In this document: piece by piece, positions 8,233-16,677 of the stretch | How positions within the stretch are numbered: the first letter of the stretch is position 1 | Layout of the letters: every line of letters begins with the position of its first letter | Source of the DNA: Flavobacterium sp. SLB02 | Lineage (GTDB): Bacteria > Bacteroidota > Bacteroidia > Flavobacteriales > Flavobacteriaceae | Reading direction: 5' to 3' | Assembly (NCBI RefSeq): GCF_009664855.1 | Contig: NZ_CP045928.1 | Span: 4,294,508-4,358,507 of the forward strand | DNA: 64,000 bases | Made by a program: the position numbers and the translations under genes | Notes under the pieces: generated by a model | Seen by the model: the letters and a program-made list of their open reading frames with translations, nothing else | Databases searched by the model: none | Told to the model about the DNA's origin: nothing

Positions 8233-9039
8233 ATGGCTAAAAAAAGTACCATTCAGACAGAAAAAGTAAATATCCACATTGTAGAGTGGCTAAAAAATTA
8301 TGCTAACAATGCAAAAGCAAACGGATTTGTAATTGGAATCTCAGGCGGAGTTGACTCTGCGGTAACTTCTACCCTGTGCGCTCAGACGGGTTTACAGGTT
8401 TTATGCGTAGAAATGCCAATTCATCAGGCGCCAAATCAAGTTTTAAGAGGAAGAGAACATATTGACCAATTAAAAAAGCGTTTTCCTAACGTTTTGGATG
8501 TAAAAACAGATTTAACTGACACTTTTGAAGCTTTTAAGAGCGCTGTGCCTACTACAAAAGATTCAACAAAAGTTAATTTATCCTTAGCAAACACTCGTGC
8601 ACGTCTGAGAATGACCTCTTTATATTATTTAGCCGGAATTCATGGGCTTTTAGTAGCAGGCACTGGAAACAAAGTAGAAGATTTTGGTGTAGGATTTTAT
8701 ACTAAATATGGAGACGGTGGAGTTGATTTAAGTCCAATTGCCGACTTAATGAAGTCAGATGTTTATGCTCTTGGAGAATTTTTAACGATTCCCGAGTCAA
8801 TTTTAACAGCCGCACCAACCGATGGATTATTTGGTGATAATCGTACTGATGAAGATCAATTGGGCGCAAGTTACGACGAACTTGAATGGGCGATGTTAGC
8901 CGCGGAGTCAGGAAAAACGCCAGCTGACTTCATTGGGAGAGAAAAATCTGTCTTTGAAATTTATAAACGTTTAAACACCAGCAACAAGCATAAAATGGAT
9001 CCAATTCCAGTTTGTATAATACCAAAAACGTTAAAATAA
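8233..9039 (+). CDS. nadE: NAD(+) synthase, ammonia-dependent
   Basis: Catalyses ATP-dependent amidation of deamido-NAD, the last step of NAD synthesis. The 268-residue length fits the short NH3-dependent class without a glutaminase domain. The N-type ATP pyrophosphatase P-loop SGGVDS is at 37-42; other family blocks are ANTRARLRMTSLYYLA, GTGNKVEDFGVGFYTKYGDGG and the PTDGLFGDNRTDEDQLG segment, which carries NAD and metal contacts. No signal peptide. It is divergent from gldB; I recall this neighbourhood in F. johnsoniae too, but there is no evident functional link to gliding. Confidence 0.96.
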   Translation: MAKKSTIQTEKVNIHIVEWLKNYANNAKANGFVIGISGGVDSAVTSTLCAQTGLQVLCVEMPIHQAPNQVLRGREHIDQLKKRFPNVLDVKTDLTDTFEAFKSAVPTTKDSTKVNLSLANTRARLRMTSLYYLAGIHGLLVAGTGNKVEDFGVGFYTKYGDGGVDLSPIADLMKSDVYALGEFLTIPESILTAAPTDGLFGDNRTDEDQLGASYDELEWAMLAAESGKTPADFIGREKSVFEIYKRLNTSNKHKMDPIPVCIIPKTLK

Positions 9040-9132
9040 AACATTTTAACATTTGTCTGCAATTAATTACAGAATTTATTTATTAATTTTACAGTTCCAA
9101 AAACATGAACAATTCTAAAAAAGGTAAAAATT

Positions 9133-9762
9133 ATGATTAAAGTATGTCTTGCAGACAATCATCCTGTGACTCACTTTGGCGTTAAGTCTTATTTTAAAGA
9201 CCACGATCAAATTTCAATTGTTGCCAACGTAGGCAATTTTTCAATGGTTAGAGATATCCTTCAAACGAAGGAAATTGACATCCTAATCCTCGACTTAGAG
9301 CTGGAAGGCCTCTCGAGCATCTTCGAAGTGAAGTCGATTTTGAAAAATTTCCCAAAAACAAAAATTGTAATTTTTAGTGACCTCGCTGAACAAATGTATG
9401 CTCCAAATGCAATTAAAGCAGGAGTTTCCGGGTATGTGCACAAAACAGAAAAACTTGAAACTTTAGGTCTTTCTATTATTAAAGTACACGAAGGAAAAAT
9501 TATCATCAACGAAACTGTACGTAAAAACATGGCTCTTATTGCTAAACAAAGCAAAAGCGAGCGTTTGTACAGAAAACTTTCCAATCGTGAGATCGAAGTT
9601 TTACGTTACTTAAGTGATGGTAAGAAAAACAATGAAATCTCTAAAATCTTAAACCTGAACGAAAAAACGATCAGTACTTACAAATTAAGATTATTGACTA
9701 AATTAAATGTTACTAATTTAGTTGACTTAGTTAACAAAGCGAAGACTTTAGAAATTATTTAA
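9133..9762 (+). CDS. NarL/FixJ-family response regulator (orphan)
   Basis: Two-domain transcription factor of 209 residues: an N-terminal receiver with phospho-acceptor Asp54 (DILILDLE) and a C-terminal LuxR-type helix-turn-helix (about 146-205, LSNREIEVLRYLSDGKKNNEI and EKTISTYKLRLLTKL). The receiver acidic pocket is reduced: the usual N-terminal DD pair is read here as AD (residues 7-8), so phosphorylation could be weak. There is no adjacent histidine kinase. A tiny ORF of 11 codons (9105-9140) overlaps the ATG and ends inside the gene, a possible translational coupling device. The stop overlaps the convergent dnaG stop in a TTAA. Target genes are unknown. Confidence 0.9.
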   Translation: MIKVCLADNHPVTHFGVKSYFKDHDQISIVANVGNFSMVRDILQTKEIDILILDLELEGLSSIFEVKSILKNFPKTKIVIFSDLAEQMYAPNAIKAGVSGYVHKTEKLETLGLSIIKVHEGKIIINETVRKNMALIAKQSKSERLYRKLSNREIEVLRYLSDGKKNNEISKILNLNEKTISTYKLRLLTKLNVTNLVDLVNKAKTLEII

Positions 9763-11825
9763 TGGTACCTCGACATTACTCTTCCTAGTTTTTTCGAGAA
9801 TGCATTAACTAATTTTGAGTAATCGACAACCATAGACAAAAGCTCTGTATTATCTGAATTATCAGGTTGTATAGAGCTTTTTAATTCCTCGATGATTTTA
9901 CCCACCAAAAACCAACGCATAGACATAATGGTTTCTGTAACGTATTGCGCTATCGTTTCGTGTTTCATTTTCGAGAAAATATTCTGCCCTTCCCAATCGT
10001 GAAGCGTCAGCCTTTCATCTTCCATTAAAATATCGGTAACTTCCTGAGCAAAATCAGGCTGCAAACGCATTAAATACTGTTCGAGACTAAATTTTTCATG
10101 TTGGTTATAAAAACCAATTAGGTCTGTAAAAATATCGCGGAACAAATTATTAGAAAGCTCTACCTCATCTTCCTGCAAACTCAGATAAATACGCTGGTAT
10201 ACTTTGTAAGCTCTCATTTCAGAGACCATTACAACTTCACCTTCATCGTTATTTTTTAAAAGTACATCTTCAAATTCTTCTGTCTTATCTCCGTAAAGCA
10301 ATAAAATCTCAATTACTTTTCGTTCTAAACGATACAAAATATCTACTTTTTCTGCAGGTTCTGCTACCGGATATCCAGGCTCTCCCGGATAATAATCTTC
10401 AGGAGGACCATTTCTTGGATCTTCAGGATCTCCTCCTGAAAAACTGCCTTGTTTTGGAGTTTGGTTTCTAAAAACTTCAAACGGTTTTTGTTCCTTCTGT
10501 TGCTTTTTACTAACTTCTGCAAGATCTTTTTGAATTAGCTGAGCCAAAGTACTCACTAATACCTGCTCAGAAATATCCATGATTCTGGCACATTCCTGAG
10601 TATAAATTTCACGCTGAATACGATCCGGAATTTTCGAAATACTAACGACCATATCGCGAATCAAATCGGCTTTTTTTATAGGATCGTTTTTGGCCTCTTT
10701 CATTAAGAGAGACGCTTTAAACTGTATAAAATCTTTACTGTTTTCTTCCAAATAAGCAACAAGATCATCATGCGAATTTTTTCGGGCAAAACTATCGGGA
10801 TCTTCTCCGTCAGGAAAAGCACAAACCCTTACGTTCATTCCTTCTTCCAGAATCAAATCGATTCCTCGAACAGAAGCTCGTAATCCTGCAGCATCCCCGT
10901 CAAACAGCACTGTAATGTTTCTTGTTAACCTATTGATCAAACGAATCTGATCTGGCGTTAAAGCAGTTCCTGATGAAGCCACAACGTTCTCGATTCCGGC
11001 CTGGTGAAACTGAATCACATCGGTATAACCTTCAACCAGATAACAATTGTTTTGTTTGGCTATAGATTGTTTGGCCTGAAAAATACCATAAAGTACTTTA
11101 CTTTTATGGTAAATATCACTTTCTGGCGAGTTCAGGTACTTCGCTGCTTTTTTATCATTGGTTAAAATACGTCCTCCAAAACCTAAAACACGGCCCGACA
11201 TACTTTCTATGGGGAACATCACACGACCTTTGAAACGGTCAAAAGGACGGTCTTCCCTTGCAATGGTTAGACCGGTACTTTCCAGAAATTCCAGTTTATA
11301 CCCTTTACCCAAAGCTTCTTTGGTCAGGGCGTCCCAGGTTTCCGGTGAATATCCTAAACTAAACTTTTTGATGGTTTCATTGGTAAAACCTCTTTCTTTA
11401 AAATAAGAGAGTCCAATTGCTTTTCCTTCTTCTGAATTTAAAAGTGTTTTATTAAAATAGTCTTTGGCAAATTCAGAAACCAAGTACATACTTTCGCGAA
11501 CATCCGTCATTGCTTTTTCAGCATCTGTTTGTTCTGTTTCTTCAATTTCAATATTGTATTTTCTGGCCAGATATCGAATGGCTTCCGGATAGGTAAATTG
11601 CGAATGCTCCATCAAAAATTTAACAGAATTCCCTCCTTTTCCTGTACTAAAATCTTTCCAGATTCCTTTTGCAGGCGAAACCATGAACGACGGAGAGCGC
11701 TCATCTGAGAACGGACTTAATCCTTTATAGTTACTCCCGGCACGCTTTAAATTAACATAATCACCAATAACCTCCTCTACACGAGCAGTTTCAAAAACAG
11801 AATCAATAGTAGCTTGTGAAATCAA
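9759..11825 (-). CDS. dnaG: DNA primase DnaG with degenerate zinc-binding domain
   Basis: Synthesises RNA primers at the replication fork. The core TOPRIM domain is intact (VEGYTDV; DGDAAG; PDGEDPDSFAR) and the fold order is N-terminal domain, RNA-polymerase/TOPRIM domain, helicase-binding C-terminal region. In the N-terminal domain the usual CX2H...CX2C ligands are replaced: the CPFH position reads SPFS, and the second CFGC position reads DFST, so no zinc site remains. I chose the TTG at 11825-11823, which gives MISQATIDSVFE and 688 residues; an ATG exists 15 codons upstream (11870) but its extra residues read as leader DNA, including a TACTTTTA box like a -7 element. Convergent with the 9133 regulator. 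Confidence 0.94.
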   Translation of the reverse strand: MISQATIDSVFETARVEEVIGDYVNLKRAGSNYKGLSPFSDERSPSFMVSPAKGIWKDFSTGKGGNSVKFLMEHSQFTYPEAIRYLARKYNIEIEETEQTDAEKAMTDVRESMYLVSEFAKDYFNKTLLNSEEGKAIGLSYFKERGFTNETIKKFSLGYSPETWDALTKEALGKGYKLEFLESTGLTIAREDRPFDRFKGRVMFPIESMSGRVLGFGGRILTNDKKAAKYLNSPESDIYHKSKVLYGIFQAKQSIAKQNNCYLVEGYTDVIQFHQAGIENVVASSGTALTPDQIRLINRLTRNITVLFDGDAAGLRASVRGIDLILEEGMNVRVCAFPDGEDPDSFARKNSHDDLVAYLEENSKDFIQFKASLLMKEAKNDPIKKADLIRDMVVSISKIPDRIQREIYTQECARIMDISEQVLVSTLAQLIQKDLAEVSKKQQKEQKPFEVFRNQTPKQGSFSGGDPEDPRNGPPEDYYPGEPGYPVAEPAEKVDILYRLERKVIEILLLYGDKTEEFEDVLLKNNDEGEVVMVSEMRAYKVYQRIYLSLQEDEVELSNNLFRDIFTDLIGFYNQHEKFSLEQYLMRLQPDFAQEVTDILMEDERLTLHDWEGQNIFSKMKHETIAQYVTETIMSMRWFLVGKIIEELKSSIQPDNSDNTELLSMVVDYSKLVNAFSKKLGRVMSRYH

Positions 11826-11903
11826 AACGTAAAATATTTTTAAAAATTTGAAGTCTGTAAAAGTACACAAATGAATCTTGAAATTTGGCGATTTAACATA
11901 AAA

Positions 11904-11928
11904 AAAGCACCTCTTTTCAAGGTGCTTT
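11904..11928 (-). terminator. Terminator of the sigma/anti-sigma/barrel operon
   Basis: AAAGCACCT (11904-11912) pairs with AGGTGCTTT (11920-11928); on the minus strand a run of seven T residues follows. It lies 25 bases after the stop of the barrel gene. Confidence 0.85.
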
Positions 11929-11952
11929 CTACTAACTAATTAAACTGCATTC

Positions 11953-12996
11953 TTAATTTAAATCAACTCTTATACCCAGTGAAATATTATTTTCTTTCAC
12001 TAAATTATCCTCAAACAGTGGGTTTAGATCATATTTTGCATACAAACTAAATTCTCTGTAACCGATATAAGAACTCAGTCCGTAAATAAAATTATTTACA
12101 TTATACTCTCCTTTTATTGTTGTTTTATAATCTAAATCATCCTGATCAAATTTTAGGATTTGTTTCGATTTTACATTAATTCCTGCATAACCTCCAATCC
12201 CAAAACGGAAACTTCTATGGGTTTTAAAATATGTTTTGCCGTTACTTATCTGAGGTTTAGAAAAATCGAATTCTAAATGCAGCGGCAACACTATATAAAC
12301 ATTTCTAAAACGGGATTCATCAAGATTTATAGCATTGGTCTGCAGAACCGTTTGATCTCCATTTACTACAAAACTCCTGTTATCTGTTGGGCGAATATTA
12401 TTGTACATTAATGAAAGTCCATATTTTGCATGCAATAAATTGTCGTTTTTCATTAATCTGCTGTTGTAGGTAAAACCCCACTCATAGAAATGCGAACCCA
12501 TAAAACTATAATTAGAGTCCTGAAGTTTGCCATCGACCATCATATTATTCAACCCCATGGCAAATACAAATTGAGAGGTTGTTCTTTTTTCTCCATGAAT
12601 TGAATCTTTAGACTTATCCCGATCTCTGTCTCTAACATGAAACACAATACTATATTTTTTGCTTAATGAATCTTCTTTGATTTTTCCGTCTACTTTTTGC
12701 TGAACCAAATCATTAAGCTCGTTTTGTGCCACTGTTACTTTTTCTTCAATAATTCTCGCTCTGGCTTCTGCCAATTCTTTTTTGCGCTTATCTGCTTGTT
12801 CCTGGGTAATTTTTCCTTCAGACAATTGCACGTTCACAACTTCTACTTCTTCTTTCAAAGCTGCTTTTTCGTCTTTGGTAATTTTCTCGATTTTATTCGC
12901 AATTTTTTTTGCTTTAGATTCAAAGGTCTCCTGCCCCAGTACCTTAGTAACAAATAAAAAAATAAGGGCAACGAGATAAAGTGTCAAATTTTTCAT
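11953..12996 (-). CDS. Secreted coiled-coil plus outer-membrane beta-barrel protein, unknown function
   Basis: The 347-residue protein has a Sec signal peptide (cleavage likely after VLG in KVLGQ, about residue 21), then a highly charged helical segment (about 25-115, Lys/Glu/Ala-rich, coiled-coil-like) and a C-terminal half of alternating hydrophobic/aromatic strands (FVFAMGLNN, YEWGFTYNSRL, FRFGIGGYAGINV, FSLYAKYDLNPLF) ending in ISLGIRVDLN, a typical outer-membrane barrel ending. It is the last gene of an operon with an ECF sigma factor and a one-TM protein, so it is a plausible regulon member or envelope sensor partner. Exact function unknown; the family is porT/OmpA-like only in general shape. 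Confidence 0.8.
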   Translation of the reverse strand: MKNLTLYLVALIFLFVTKVLGQETFESKAKKIANKIEKITKDEKAALKEEVEVVNVQLSEGKITQEQADKRKKELAEARARIIEEKVTVAQNELNDLVQQKVDGKIKEDSLSKKYSIVFHVRDRDRDKSKDSIHGEKRTTSQFVFAMGLNNMMVDGKLQDSNYSFMGSHFYEWGFTYNSRLMKNDNLLHAKYGLSLMYNNIRPTDNRSFVVNGDQTVLQTNAINLDESRFRNVYIVLPLHLEFDFSKPQISNGKTYFKTHRSFRFGIGGYAGINVKSKQILKFDQDDLDYKTTIKGEYNVNNFIYGLSSYIGYREFSLYAKYDLNPLFEDNLVKENNISLGIRVDLN

Positions 12997-13080
12997 GATT
13001 GATTGATTTTTTTTTAAAAATTGATTGATGATTGTGATTGATGATGATTATTTAATTATTAATTGTGAATTCTATATTCT

Positions 13081-13132
13081 ATCCCCATCGGGTTAAAACC
13101 CGACGCTACAATAGGGATCGTTCCTCCGGAAC
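13081..13132. repeat. REP-like palindromic element in the barrel/anti-sigma gap
   Basis: Contains CGGGTTAAAACCCG (13089-13102) and GTTCCTCCGGAAC (13120-13132), two GC-rich palindromes in otherwise AT-rich DNA, flanked by direct TCTATATTCT repeats (about 13071-13080 and 13150-13161). I recall similar paired palindromes as dispersed repeats in Flavobacterium genomes. A relative lies at 18528-18573. Confidence 0.55.
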
Positions 13133-13163
13133 TAAAAATCTATACTCTATATTCTATATTCTT

Positions 13164-13880
13164 TTACTCTTGTTGATTTCGATTCGCCAAGGCCACTTTT
13201 ACCGTTTGGTAGTTTTTATTGACTTTTGTAATCATTTTTTCTCTAAACGAAAGCTCTAATTCGCCGTCGACCTGATGGAGTAAATCATTAGCATTGATTT
13301 TTACTTTTGATTTTGGTTTTACCGAGTTCTCTGCAACAATAGTTTTTTCGGCCGATTGTAATAATTGATCTACTGTTTCTTTTTTAGAAGTTTCAACAGC
13401 TAAAGACTGATTATTGACAGATTGTTTTTCTTGATTATTTTTGATGATGATTGAAGACTCCGCTATTTGATTTGATTTAGTTTTAAGGATTTTATTTGGT
13501 TGTACATTTAGACTTTTTTCTTCTTTTACTGAATTCTGATTTGCTGTTTTTTCTGAAACCGCAACTGCTGCCTTTACAGGATTGATTACCTTTAAAGCTG
13601 GTTTTACAACGGAATCTTTTTGTAGATTTTCTTTGATCACTACAGTATCTTTTGGCATTTCAACCACACTTTTCTTCTGATTAAAAAAGAGTGTTCCCAC
13701 TAATAAAAAACCAACAATACCGGCAGCGATGTACATCCATCGTTTTTTGTTTTTAGGCTGCTTTTTTTCTTCAGCAATACTTAACATGGCATCCAATCGA
13801 TCCCAGGCTTTATGGCTTGGTTCAATTTTACGTTGGTTTAGTTTTTCACGGAAATCCTTTTCAAAATTATTCGGTTCCAT
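13164..13880 (-). CDS. Putative single-pass anti-sigma factor
   Basis: The 238-residue protein has a cytosolic N-terminus (NFEKDFREKLNQRKIEPSH block, residues 4-22, then AWDRLDAML) found in proteins encoded beside ECF sigma factors in Bacteroidota, one membrane helix (about 48-65, MYIAAGIVGFLLVGTLFF) and a low-complexity Lys/Ser/Val-rich outer region. It overlaps the sigma gene by 14 bases, the arrangement expected for a sigma/anti-sigma pair. No zinc-binding ZAS motif or FecR domain is visible, so the anti-sigma role is inferred from position and topology. Confidence 0.7.
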   Translation of the reverse strand: MEPNNFEKDFREKLNQRKIEPSHKAWDRLDAMLSIAEEKKQPKNKKRWMYIAAGIVGFLLVGTLFFNQKKSVVEMPKDTVVIKENLQKDSVVKPALKVINPVKAAVAVSEKTANQNSVKEEKSLNVQPNKILKTKSNQIAESSIIIKNNQEKQSVNNQSLAVETSKKETVDQLLQSAEKTIVAENSVKPKSKVKINANDLLHQVDGELELSFREKMITKVNKNYQTVKVALANRNQQE

Positions 13881-14427
13881 TATCTTGTTTTTTTAAAATA
13901 TTAATCTGTGTTTGCAGCATCTTTCTGGCATGCGATAATTGCGATTTTGATGTTCCTTCATTAATTCCTAACATCTTTGCAATTTCATTGTGTTTGTATC
14001 CTTCTATGGCGTATAAATTAAAAACCATTTTATATCCGTCCGGTAAAGCGTCTATTAAAAACTGAATCTGATCTATTGAAAACTGACTCTGGGTTGCATT
14101 AAAACTTTCTTCGATATAAACTTCATCCTCAACAAACTTTACTTTTTTCTGAACTCTTAAATAGGATATACATTCGTTAACCATTATCCTACGAACCCAA
14201 CCCTCAAAACTTCCTTTATGTTCAAATTTGTTTAAATTGGTAAACACTTTCATAAAAGCCGTTATCATTACATCTTCTGCCAGTTGAATGTCTTTTACAT
14301 ACTGTCGGCATACACTTAACATTTTTGAAGAAAACCGACTATAAATTTGCTGTTGTGCTTGTCGATTATTTTCGACAGCCAACTTTATAATTTCAGTTTC
14401 ATCTTGATGTAAGGAGATAATTTTCAT
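13867..14427 (-). CDS. ECF-type RNA polymerase sigma factor
   Basis: The 186-residue protein has sigma region 2 (about 20-95, with DIQLAEDVMITAFMKVFTNLNKFEHKG-type core and the WVRRIMVNECISYLR block) and a region 4 helix-turn-helix (about 125-178, LPDGYKMVFNLYAIEGYKHNEIAKMLG). It lacks sigma regions 1 and 3, as ECF factors do. It heads a three-gene operon with the putative anti-sigma factor (14-base overlap) and a barrel protein. The signal sensed is unknown. In Bacteroidota such trios often serve envelope stress or uptake systems; there is no SusC-like gene here, so the classic FecI/FecR type is not supported. Confidence 0.92.
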   Translation of the reverse strand: MKIISLHQDETEIIKLAVENNRQAQQQIYSRFSSKMLSVCRQYVKDIQLAEDVMITAFMKVFTNLNKFEHKGSFEGWVRRIMVNECISYLRVQKKVKFVEDEVYIEESFNATQSQFSIDQIQFLIDALPDGYKMVFNLYAIEGYKHNEIAKMLGINEGTSKSQLSHARKMLQTQINILKKQDNGTE

Positions 14428-14672
14428 TAATAAGCTTTCGGTTTTAGTTTAGCAATAGTCTTCTATTAGCATAGACGAGTTAAGTTTTAAAATGGTTGCA
14501 CGGAGAGGAAAAAAAATTAAAAAAATAAATTCCAAATTCCAAAAAACCACTAAAAAACACTGTTTTACAAGCAATTAAAAACAATTTTCCAATTGACAAA
14601 TTTTCTGATTATCTCATTATTTTTTCTTCACTCAGGCAAGATAATCTAAATCAGACCCAATCGAAAATAAAA
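14428..14672. other. Intergenic region upstream of the sigma factor
   Basis: No ORF or RNA is supported. AT-rich, with one half copy of the TTCCAAATTCC repeat at about 14529-14540 and presumably the sigma operon promoter on the minus strand; no clean TAnnTTTG box was found close to 14427. Confidence 0.4.
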
Positions 14673-14705
14673 AAACCTTGTACTATCATAAATAATACAA
14701 GGTTT
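14673..14705 (-). terminator. Terminator after the LemA-DUF2207 genes
   Basis: AAACCTTGTA (14673-14682) pairs with TACAAGGTTT (14696-14705); the minus strand continues into a T-rich run. It is 44 bases after the DUF2207 stop. Confidence 0.8.
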
Positions 14706-14748
14706 CCTTAATAAGATATTTTTTAAGACAACTGCTGGTTTGTAAATT

Positions 14749-16665
14749 CTACCAACCGCCGCCTCCACCGCCTCCACCGCCTCCACCGGAGCTTCCGCCG
14801 CCTGAACTTCCGCTGCTCCAGCTTCCACTGCCCCCGCTGGAACTAGACGAAGATCCTCCTGATGATGAAGGCGGATTAGGATTTACTGCTGCGCTGTTCA
14901 CGGAATTTCCAAAACTGGATAAGAACATTGCCGGCTGCATGTAAAACGTATCCTGCCCCTGATACCACGCAGGATCATATTTGGCTAATTCTAAAATTTC
15001 TGCAAATTGTTTTCCCCACTCTATTTCGACTCCCAATGCAATGGCATACGGGAATAATTTTTCGAATAATTGCGGAGTAAGTTCCGGAGGATTCAACATA
15101 TTCATTCGGTCTTTCTCAGCCGTTTGCATATAGAGTTTAAAACCTTCTAATCTGTGTAATGCGTCAGCGCCTTTTTGTGTATACTTTCCTAAAGTTCTTG
15201 CGTAAAAAATATACATCAGAAAAACAATACCAATAACCACCATTTGTATCGTGGTTAAAAAAGGAATCGTAACAAAAAATATAAATAGTGCCGTGGGTAA
15301 AATAAAGAAGGCCAGAATACCTCTTAAAACAAGCATACCAACTCCTATATCTTTTTTTGTAAACCAATAGGTTAATCCTGCAACTGCAACGATCAGACCT
15401 GCATAAAAAGCATAATTTATATATCCTCTATTATTAGAAAGCAACTCATAAGTGAGTCCTACAATTAGAAAAATGGCAAAACCAAGCCATTTTTTTTCTG
15501 TATTGTTTTGATAAAAATCTTCTAGTTTTATTTGTTTGGTTACGGTTTTAAGCCATTTAGAATAGGCTTTTTCAAAAATTTTATAGTTAGAATCAACTAC
15601 TTTTATTTTGTCTTTTTTCGTAAAACCACTTACTATATCTGATTCTTCTGTACTTAATTTTTGCGATTGAGTATTTAATACCTCAATTTCATAGGTATGT
15701 TTGTTTTTAAAAACTCCATTTTCTAGCGTAGACAAAATTCTAATGGCACCTTTTACAGAAGCATTTATAACAGATGCCATGTAGGTTTTACTCGTAATTT
15801 TTCTGTCGTATACATATCCTATAATAGCAGGAGACCAATCGAAAGGCGGCATAAATTCCGGCATCAACGTTTTCTTAACAGGATCTTTGCCGTATTTTTT
15901 CCAGCTAAAAAAGAAGAAAAGCGACATTCCTATTCCGTAAATAACAGACCACAGGTTTACTTTTATTTGCTTATAAAATGAGCTTGCTTCCTGCAAAAAA
16001 GTAGGCGGATCAACAATTCCTTTAGGAAATGATGCAGCAACCGTTAAACCTTCATAGTTTTTAAGCTCTACAGTGGCAAAACTGGCAATGGCTTGATCCG
16101 TTTTTAAGGAACTTATGCAATCTGATGCTTTAGAGCCAGATAATCCGGTATAACAATGTAAATTTTCGAATTTATGACCTGACGGAAGAGTGATTTCGCA
16201 GGTTGCTTTATCGATAGGTAAATTCCATCCATTTCCCGTTACATTCCAATACAACTCATCGGATTGATCAAAATATCCTATCTGAAAAGGAACGGTATAA
16301 CTAATTTGATAATCATATATACCTCTTTCAAGATCGATATCTTTATTTCCTATATAGATTTTCCAGTCACCGGATTCTTCTTTGGTAAAATAATTTTCTT
16401 TGGCACCATCTTTTTTGATGGAGTTTATCGTGTATTTCACATCGATTTGATGACCGTCTTTATCTTGTCTGCTTAACGGCAAAACTCTTAATAGACCGTG
16501 CCTGAAATCATTACCTTCGGCATTTATTGTAATATTTTCGGTTACATTGATAGTACCTGATTTTTCTATTTTAATTTTTACGTCAAAATTCAAGATTCTT
16601 TCCTGAGCCTGGGCCTGAAAGAAAACTATAGAAAACAGAACAAATAATATTTTTTTTAGAGACAT
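14749..16665 (-). CDS. DUF2207-family membrane protein with glycine-rich tail
   Basis: The 638-residue protein has a signal peptide (ends AQAQ, about residue 20), an exported N-terminal domain of the DUF2207 type (about 21-220, start RILNFDVKIKIEKSGTINV), a membrane helix near 245, two or more helices at about 398-470, and a cytosolic region. The last 40 or so residues are Ser/Gly-rich and end in eleven Gly and Trp, as in YgcG-like proteins. It is 12 bases downstream of a LemA gene. DUF2207 and LemA proteins are commonly adjacent; the function is unknown, with proposed envelope or signalling roles. Confidence 0.88.
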   Translation of the reverse strand: MSLKKILFVLFSIVFFQAQAQERILNFDVKIKIEKSGTINVTENITINAEGNDFRHGLLRVLPLSRQDKDGHQIDVKYTINSIKKDGAKENYFTKEESGDWKIYIGNKDIDLERGIYDYQISYTVPFQIGYFDQSDELYWNVTGNGWNLPIDKATCEITLPSGHKFENLHCYTGLSGSKASDCISSLKTDQAIASFATVELKNYEGLTVAASFPKGIVDPPTFLQEASSFYKQIKVNLWSVIYGIGMSLFFFFSWKKYGKDPVKKTLMPEFMPPFDWSPAIIGYVYDRKITSKTYMASVINASVKGAIRILSTLENGVFKNKHTYEIEVLNTQSQKLSTEESDIVSGFTKKDKIKVVDSNYKIFEKAYSKWLKTVTKQIKLEDFYQNNTEKKWLGFAIFLIVGLTYELLSNNRGYINYAFYAGLIVAVAGLTYWFTKKDIGVGMLVLRGILAFFILPTALFIFFVTIPFLTTIQMVVIGIVFLMYIFYARTLGKYTQKGADALHRLEGFKLYMQTAEKDRMNMLNPPELTPQLFEKLFPYAIALGVEIEWGKQFAEILELAKYDPAWYQGQDTFYMQPAMFLSSFGNSVNSAAVNPNPPSSSGGSSSSSSGGSGSWSSGSSGGGSSGGGGGGGGGGGW

Positions 16666-16677
16666 ATTATACTACAA

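Noticed and set aside
13021..13060. Tandem TTGATTGATGA-like units thought to be a CRISPR or origin iteron array
   Set aside because: Only a few imperfect short units without spacers; ordinary low-complexity leader DNA.
14646..14828. Short ORF with Glu/Ala/Val repeats on the minus strand
   Set aside because: It is a frame-shifted reading of the glycine-rich tail of the DUF2207 gene and the terminator after it.
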